NCBI RefSeq assembly: GCF_000308695.1 | Contig: NZ_BAGG01000125.1 | Span: 1-38,983 of the forward strand | Origin: Nocardia takedensis NBRC 100417 | GTDB lineage: Bacteria; Actinomycetota; Actinomycetes; Mycobacteriales; Mycobacteriaceae | DNA length: 38,983 nucleotides | Direction of reading: 5' to 3' | Shown here: positions 35,420-38,983 of the stretch, one piece after another | Numbering within the stretch: position 1 is the stretch's first letter | Layout of the letters: the number at the start of each line of letters is the position of its first letter | Program-made: the position numbers and the translations under genes | Notes under the pieces: generated by a model | Told to the model about the DNA's origin: nothing | The model's input: the letters and a program-made list of their open reading frames with translations, nothing else | The model's database searches: none

Positions 35420-35638
35420 CGTTTTCTGCGGCCTGGGCAACCGTGGCGCAACGGCTACATCGAATCGTTAAACGGTCGCCTGCGCGACGAATGCCTCAAC
35501 ATCAACAGCTTCTGGTCGCTCACCCAGGCCCGGGTCGTGATCAGCGACTGGAAGATCGACTACAACCATCACCGCAGACATTCCGCCCTCGGCTACCGCA
35601 CCCCGGCCGGATACGCTGCGACCTGCACACACCGATAA
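35420..35638 (+). pseudogene. IS3-family transposase fragment (C-terminal end)
   Basis: Residues RFLRPGQPWRNGYIESLNGR through DYNHHRRHSALGYRTP are the end of the DDE integrase-core domain of an IS3-type OrfB, including the catalytic Glu of YIESLNGR. About three quarters of the transposase and orfA are absent upstream. The sequence before 35420 is unrelated, so this is a decayed insertion. Confidence 0.88.
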
Positions 35639-35931
35639 CGACTTTCACAGAGCCTGGACCAATCCGCGGGGTCCCGTGACATGGCATACACGTGCGCCGA
35701 GTCGGACGCTAAGCGGGTGTACCGCGACCTCGTCCCAGTGTGGCCGGCCGATGTCCTCGCACGAGATCGGTGGCTGAGTCGCCTACAGGAGGACCGGGGG
35801 CCACGACATGGCTTGCCGTACATCGGTTGCGACTCAATATGTTTCGATGTGTGTCGCGACACGTTGAGTTGCCCTGACCCGGGCAGCCCTACGTAGGCTG
35901 AAAGGTTCGATACCTGTAGGGGAGGAAATCC
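35639..35931. other. IS right-end remnant and leader of the next gene
   Basis: The sequence near 35652-35682 (ending CGGGGTCCCGTGAC) resembles the terminal inverted repeat of such IS elements. The rest holds no credible gene. A palindrome with an extra C, AGCCCTACGTAGGCT (35885-35899), lies before a strong GGGGAGGAAA ribosome site (35918-35927). TAGGCT could be a -10. Confidence 0.5.
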
Positions 35932-35962
35932 ATGAGTCAGCCAGATTTGGCTACCTGCCGCG

Positions 35963-36313
35963 ATGGGGGCGCTCTCCGCAGCGGTGCGCCTCGACCGCGT
36001 CGAGATGGTGAAGAACTTCGCCCAACTGCTCGATTATCCCGATGAGGAATTGGTCATCGTCTCGGCGGCGTTGTGGTGGAGTGACCTGATCCTCGAGGCG
36101 GTGCCCCTACTCGCACTGTGGACCAATATGCCGCCCGCATCGAACGAGTACCAGACCTGGGTGATGAGACTGCTAGAGGCCCGCGCGGGCAACCGGGACG
36201 AGGACGGGCAGCAACTGTTCCTCGAGGCGACCTCTCGTGGCATGGAATGGCTGTGTGAGGCGCTGACCTATCTGCTGACCCTGACCGCGCGGACGCTGCG
36301 CCCGCTGGTCTAG
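35963..36313 (+). CDS. Unknown protein, probably frameshifted near its 5' end
   Basis: The open frame gives 116 residues (VRLDRVEMVKNFAQLLDYPDEE ... LTARTLRPLV), a mainly helical protein of no family I recognise. The strong ribosome site GGGGAGGAAA precedes ATG 35932, which is in another frame and stops near 36040. Removing one G from G5 (35965-35969) joins the two as MSQPDLATCRDGALSAAVRL, so the true gene is probably 35932-36313 with a one-base insertion, or the read is wrong. Confidence 0.6.
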   Translation: MGALSAAVRLDRVEMVKNFAQLLDYPDEELVIVSAALWWSDLILEAVPLLALWTNMPPASNEYQTWVMRLLEARAGNRDEDGQQLFLEATSRGMEWLCEALTYLLTLTARTLRPLV

Positions 36314-36426
36314 CGGAGAGGCAGGCCCCGGGGCTTCGCTGTTTCGGAGTCAGTGGTCGCGGGCCTCACGGAGCGGAATGGAACGAGTTCGGCGCCGTGG
36401 GCACCGCCACCCGACCCATTCTGTTA

Positions 36427-36807
36427 CTAACGCCGAGAGGCCACGTCGCGCTCGATGGTTGCGAAGATGTCGATATCGGTCCGCTGTTGCCACTCGGGTA
36501 ACTGTTCCCAAGGCGCAACGTATCCAGGCTTCGGGTCCGGGATGTGCGCGTAGATCTGCCCGATCCAACAGATGGCGACGAACTGCCCCTTCAGTTCGGG
36601 TGAGAGATGTGTCGCAGCCCCATTGGTGATCTCGATGAAATCGACCACTTGGCGGTAGACGGCCGCCGCGCTGGCTCGTTCCCACTCGGGTGTGTCCTCC
36701 CAGGGCGTGATGTAGCTGTCTTTCGGGGTGCCGGGAAAGTGCGCGCCGACGCCGCTGATCCATGCCTCGCGAAAGACCCTGCCGCCGTGGTCGGTTTCGT
36801 TGCTCAA
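36427..36807 (-). CDS. Unknown protein with two related W/P-W-E motifs
   Basis: The protein has 126 residues. Two halves resemble each other: WISGVGAHFPGTPKDSYITPWE and WIGQIYAHIPDPKPGYVAPWE, each followed by an EW-containing helix (TPEWERASAA, LPEWQQRTDI). This suggests internal duplication. The start is TTG 36807 with GAGGAG about 6 nt upstream, 13 bp after the stop of the XRE gene, so the two form an operon. Function is unknown. Confidence 0.75.
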   Translation of the reverse strand: MSNETDHGGRVFREAWISGVGAHFPGTPKDSYITPWEDTPEWERASAAAVYRQVVDFIEITNGAATHLSPELKGQFVAICWIGQIYAHIPDPKPGYVAPWEQLPEWQQRTDIDIFATIERDVASRR

Positions 36808-36820
36808 GCGGTACTCCTCG

Positions 36821-38239
36821 TCAGTGTGCAGGTGACGCTGTCAGCGTAGTGATCTGTTGTCGAAGATGGTCGACATGACGGTCAGGACGCAGCGCGACCA
36901 GCCGCTGTCGCAGCTGATCGAGCCGTCGTCCGACGTAGCCCGACCGCGTGCGACGGGCGATGTCGACGGCTGTGCCACCGAACCATACGGTTTGCACCGG
37001 ATCGTCGCGCAGGGCGCCAGCCGCGGCCAGATCGACCAGTACTCCAGCGCGGCGACGTGCTGACAACGGTCGGTCCAGCAGCGGCAGTAGGATATCTTCA
37101 GCATGGTCGGGCCGGTCGAGGTGGATCAGACAACTGGCGTGCTCTTCCTCGATTCGGCCGCCGGAGAATCGAAGCCATCCGACCGGTGACGTCGCCTCGA
37201 GGTCGAACACGGCACGGGCCGTCTCGAATGCACGCTCGCAACCATCCGCGTCGCCGAGACCGGCAAGCGCCTGCGCTCGAACGCTGGCCACCCAGGGGAC
37301 GGTCGGCAAGGCTCGATCGCCACGGAGTGCGATTTCGGCTGCCTGATCGACGAGCGGCAGTGCCTCGTGAAATCGCTGGCCCATGATCTCGATGTAGGCG
37401 TGGCGGGTGAGCGCGCAGGCCCACAGGTCATGTGCCCGGGCCTCGGCTGCGAATGTCGCGGACAGGGCGTAGCAGTGGGCGGCTTCGCCGAGGTGACTGC
37501 CGTCCATCAGGATTTCTCCGGCGAGTTGGAGAATGTCAGCGATCAGTGATTGCTGGCGGCTGCGGAGGGTTGTTGTTCGGGAGTGGCGCAGTCCGTCGAC
37601 CAGAAGGTTGAGCTGAGCGCGAACAGCGCCGAATGCTGCTGCTTTCGTATCGAATTCGCTGTAGCACTGCCATAACCATCGATTCGTATCCGTGTGCTCA
37701 TCGAGTGTGGCCAGGTCGATATTTCCCGAAGACGTGCTGGCCAGGAGGCGATCCCAGTCGATCGGGCCGCGGGTGACAAGCGTGGTGGTCGCAGTGCTCA
37801 TCAGGAGCAATAGCTCACGGCGGTCCATGTCTGTGATCTCCGTCGGGGCCGATCCAGCTGATTCGGTGGGGTGACTTCCCCTCACGGTAAGGGCACCGTC
37901 TCGGGTTGCTGGCTGTGCCCCGTGAACGAGCGGAGGATCTGGGTCGTGCGTCGGCCCTGTTCGACGGTGCTCGCCGTGCCGTTCCCGCCATGTCCCCTCT
38001 CCTTCGCTCACGATCTGCTCGAACCTCGCCCGGTCGTCGTCAGACGCTCGTGCCTGGTAGGTGGTATCCAGAATCGCCTGCGTGTTGGAACGCGGCACGA
38101 CAGCTCCCAGGCCACTTCGCCAATTGCTGATGGTTGTGGTCTCGACGCCAAGGAGCGCCGCATACTCGCGGATCGATTTCCGCATGGCCTCCTGCAATGC
38201 GGCGGCTTCGAAGCCCGTCCATTCCCGCCCTCGTACCAT
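36821..38239 (-). CDS. XRE-family regulator with TPR-like C-terminal region
   Basis: The protein has 472 residues. A helix-turn-helix lies near 15-50 (MRKSIREYAALLGVETTTISNWRSG). A Pro/Thr/His-rich linker and an RRELLLLMSTATTTLV segment near 140 are followed by about 300 helical residues with TPR-like repeats. This layout is common in actinobacterial regulators of unknown ligand, often near genes they control. A strong AGGGAGGGG site precedes ATG 38239. It probably regulates the gene downstream and perhaps itself. Confidence 0.88.
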   Translation of the reverse strand: MVRGREWTGFEAAALQEAMRKSIREYAALLGVETTTISNWRSGLGAVVPRSNTQAILDTTYQARASDDDRARFEQIVSEGEGTWRERHGEHRRTGPTHDPDPPLVHGAQPATRDGALTVRGSHPTESAGSAPTEITDMDRRELLLLMSTATTTLVTRGPIDWDRLLASTSSGNIDLATLDEHTDTNRWLWQCYSEFDTKAAAFGAVRAQLNLLVDGLRHSRTTTLRSRQQSLIADILQLAGEILMDGSHLGEAAHCYALSATFAAEARAHDLWACALTRHAYIEIMGQRFHEALPLVDQAAEIALRGDRALPTVPWVASVRAQALAGLGDADGCERAFETARAVFDLEATSPVGWLRFSGGRIEEEHASCLIHLDRPDHAEDILLPLLDRPLSARRRAGVLVDLAAAGALRDDPVQTVWFGGTAVDIARRTRSGYVGRRLDQLRQRLVALRPDRHVDHLRQQITTLTASPAH

Positions 38240-38505
38240 CGCCCCTCCCTAGGTCCAGCCTTGACCTGGGCAAATCCTTGCTGTATGCCTACGTAACCCT
38301 CACACTAGCCCGGTCCGGTCCGGTCCTCTCGTGAGTCAGAGTTAATGGGTGGGACCCGAGACTGGGGCTCTACGTTCGCGGCACCATCCGGATGCCCTGT
38401 CCTGAAGTGTGAAGGCCATCGGTGAGACACCCTGGTACCGGTTTCTTCCGCCGGTTTGTCCTTCTCACCTGTCCGGAACGCACTCCCACGCCATACGCTG
38501 CCTCG
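38240..38505. other. Region upstream of the XRE gene
   Basis: These 266 bp contain no gene. GCCTACGTAACC (about 38287-38298) shares CCTACGTA with the palindrome at 35885. CCGGT repeats lie near 38310-38327. TAGTGT on the minus strand (about 38300-38312) is a possible -10 for the XRE gene. Confidence 0.45.
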
Positions 38506-38886
38506 TCACCACGGCCAACCCGGAAGGCCGCCAGCCGAACCTCCCACCCGTGCCGCCGATGACCCCGCGCCGTCGGTCACGCGGTCGGCTTGTCGTGCGG
38601 CGCGGGCGGCCTCGGCGTCCTCGGTCGCACGCGCGGAACGGTCGATGTCGAGCGTGACGGTGTATCCGGCCTCGCGCAGCTTCTTTGCCGCGTAGTCGAT
38701 GTAGAGCTGTTTGGGCTGGCGATCACGTGAGGACACCACGTACCAGCCGTCCAGGTTGCGCGACCACCGCCAGTGCCCGATCGCCTTCCGCACGGCCTGC
38801 ATGAGCTCGTAGGTGCCGTCGCCGCGGGCGGTGCCGGTCAACAGGGTGCCCTCTTCGGCGGTGTGGGAGATCGTCAGCGTCGACAT
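38506..38886 (-). CDS. DUF3560-like protein, truncated
   Basis: The protein has 126 residues: the N-terminal module of DUF3560 proteins (LTGTARGDGTYELMQAVRKA ... WRWSRNLDGWYVVSSRDRQP ... YAAKKLREAGYTVTLDID). Relatives on actinobacterial plasmids and integrative elements continue for roughly 200 further helical residues. Here the frame turns into low-complexity Gly/Ala sequence and stops. AAGGAGG 9 nt upstream supports ATG 38886. It is probably a shortened remnant. Confidence 0.75.
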   Translation of the reverse strand: MSTLTISHTAEEGTLLTGTARGDGTYELMQAVRKAIGHWRWSRNLDGWYVVSSRDRQPKQLYIDYAAKKLREAGYTVTLDIDRSARATEDAEAARAARQADRVTDGAGSSAARVGGSAGGLPGWPW

Positions 38887-38983
38887 CGGACACCACCTCC
38901 TTCCATGAGATGTCGACATGCGCAGGTATGCATGCGTTGTGGGTGGGGTGCGGCTCGGTCGGAACCGGGCTCGGCGGCCACGC

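Larger units (their letters stand above)
32755..38983 (+). mobile_element. Left part of an integrated element (or relic) next to tRNA-Ile; right end not seen
   Basis: Conserved synteny stops at the 3' end of tRNA-Ile. An integrase starts 121 bp later and reads away from the tRNA. Accessory genes follow: a coiled-coil protein, an IS3 remnant, small unknowns, an XRE regulator and a DUF3560 fragment. I find no second copy of the tRNA 3' end, so the right attachment site is outside the window or lost. No transfer or replication genes are visible. Confidence 0.7.

Noticed and set aside
35681..35896. Small open frame after the IS remnant, and its antisense counterpart
   Set aside because: Neither has a ribosome site or recognisable sequence; the region looks like IS end and leader.
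32755..38983. Right attachment site (second copy of the tRNA-Ile 3' end)
   Set aside because: I looked for the GGAGGTTCAAGTCC and CTAGGCCCA segments after the integrase and found none.

Overview
This window is the replication-origin region of a high-GC actinobacterial chromosome, read left to right through oriC. Gene order closely follows the Mycobacterium/Nocardia/Rhodococcus origin (murJ-sigM-anti-sigma-trxB-trxA-cwlM-GNAT-parB-parA-rsmG-jag-yidC-yidD-rnpA-rpmH | dnaA-dnaN-recF-dciA-gyrB-gyrA-DUF3566-tRNA-Ile). The protein sequences fit a mycolic-acid actinomycete. Nocardia is my best guess, but the genus is an inference.

Layout. (1) 1-11.2 kb: envelope and redox genes. These are the tail of a DUF6049 membrane protein, a very long MurJ with a pseudokinase tail and a repetitive disordered N-terminus, an ECF sigma/anti-sigma pair, the thioredoxin system, the CwlM pseudo-amidase and a GNAT protein. 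(2) 11.4-16.7 kb: the segregation locus. parB and parA run leftward and lie beside a cluster of seven parS-like sites; an eighth lies at 26.4 kb. The cluster includes a 1.3 kb gene-free stretch that holds 30 perfect copies of CACCG and seven copies of a 17-bp repeat. (3) 15.9-19.6 kb: a leftward operon for L34, RNase P protein, membrane insertion (YidD/YidC), Jag and RsmG. (4) 19.6-23.0 kb: dnaA and oriC. oriC has many DnaA boxes, a DnaA-trio-like unwinding element, and an unusual array of eight CTCGAG-centred palindromes. (5) 23.0-32.5 kb: dnaN, recF, dciA, gyrB, gyrA and a DUF3566 protein. (6) 32.68 kb to the end: tRNA-Ile(GAT), followed at once by a tyrosine integrase and accessory genes. 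These are a coiled-coil protein behind a large inverted repeat, an IS3 remnant, small unknown genes, an XRE/TPR regulator and a truncated DUF3560 protein. This is the left part of an integrated element, or a relic of one, whose right end is not in the window.

How the parts work together. DnaA melts oriC; DciA, DnaN, RecF and gyrase serve the forks; ParA/ParB with parS move the new origins. MurJ, CwlM and YidC link the same locus to envelope growth.

Oddities worth checking: trxB carries a one-base frameshift just before its catalytic CxxC, and a small unknown gene in the element has a similar frameshift. Both lie at G5 runs, so sequencing error must be excluded. The oriC palindrome array and the repeats between parS sites are the best candidates here for undescribed structure.
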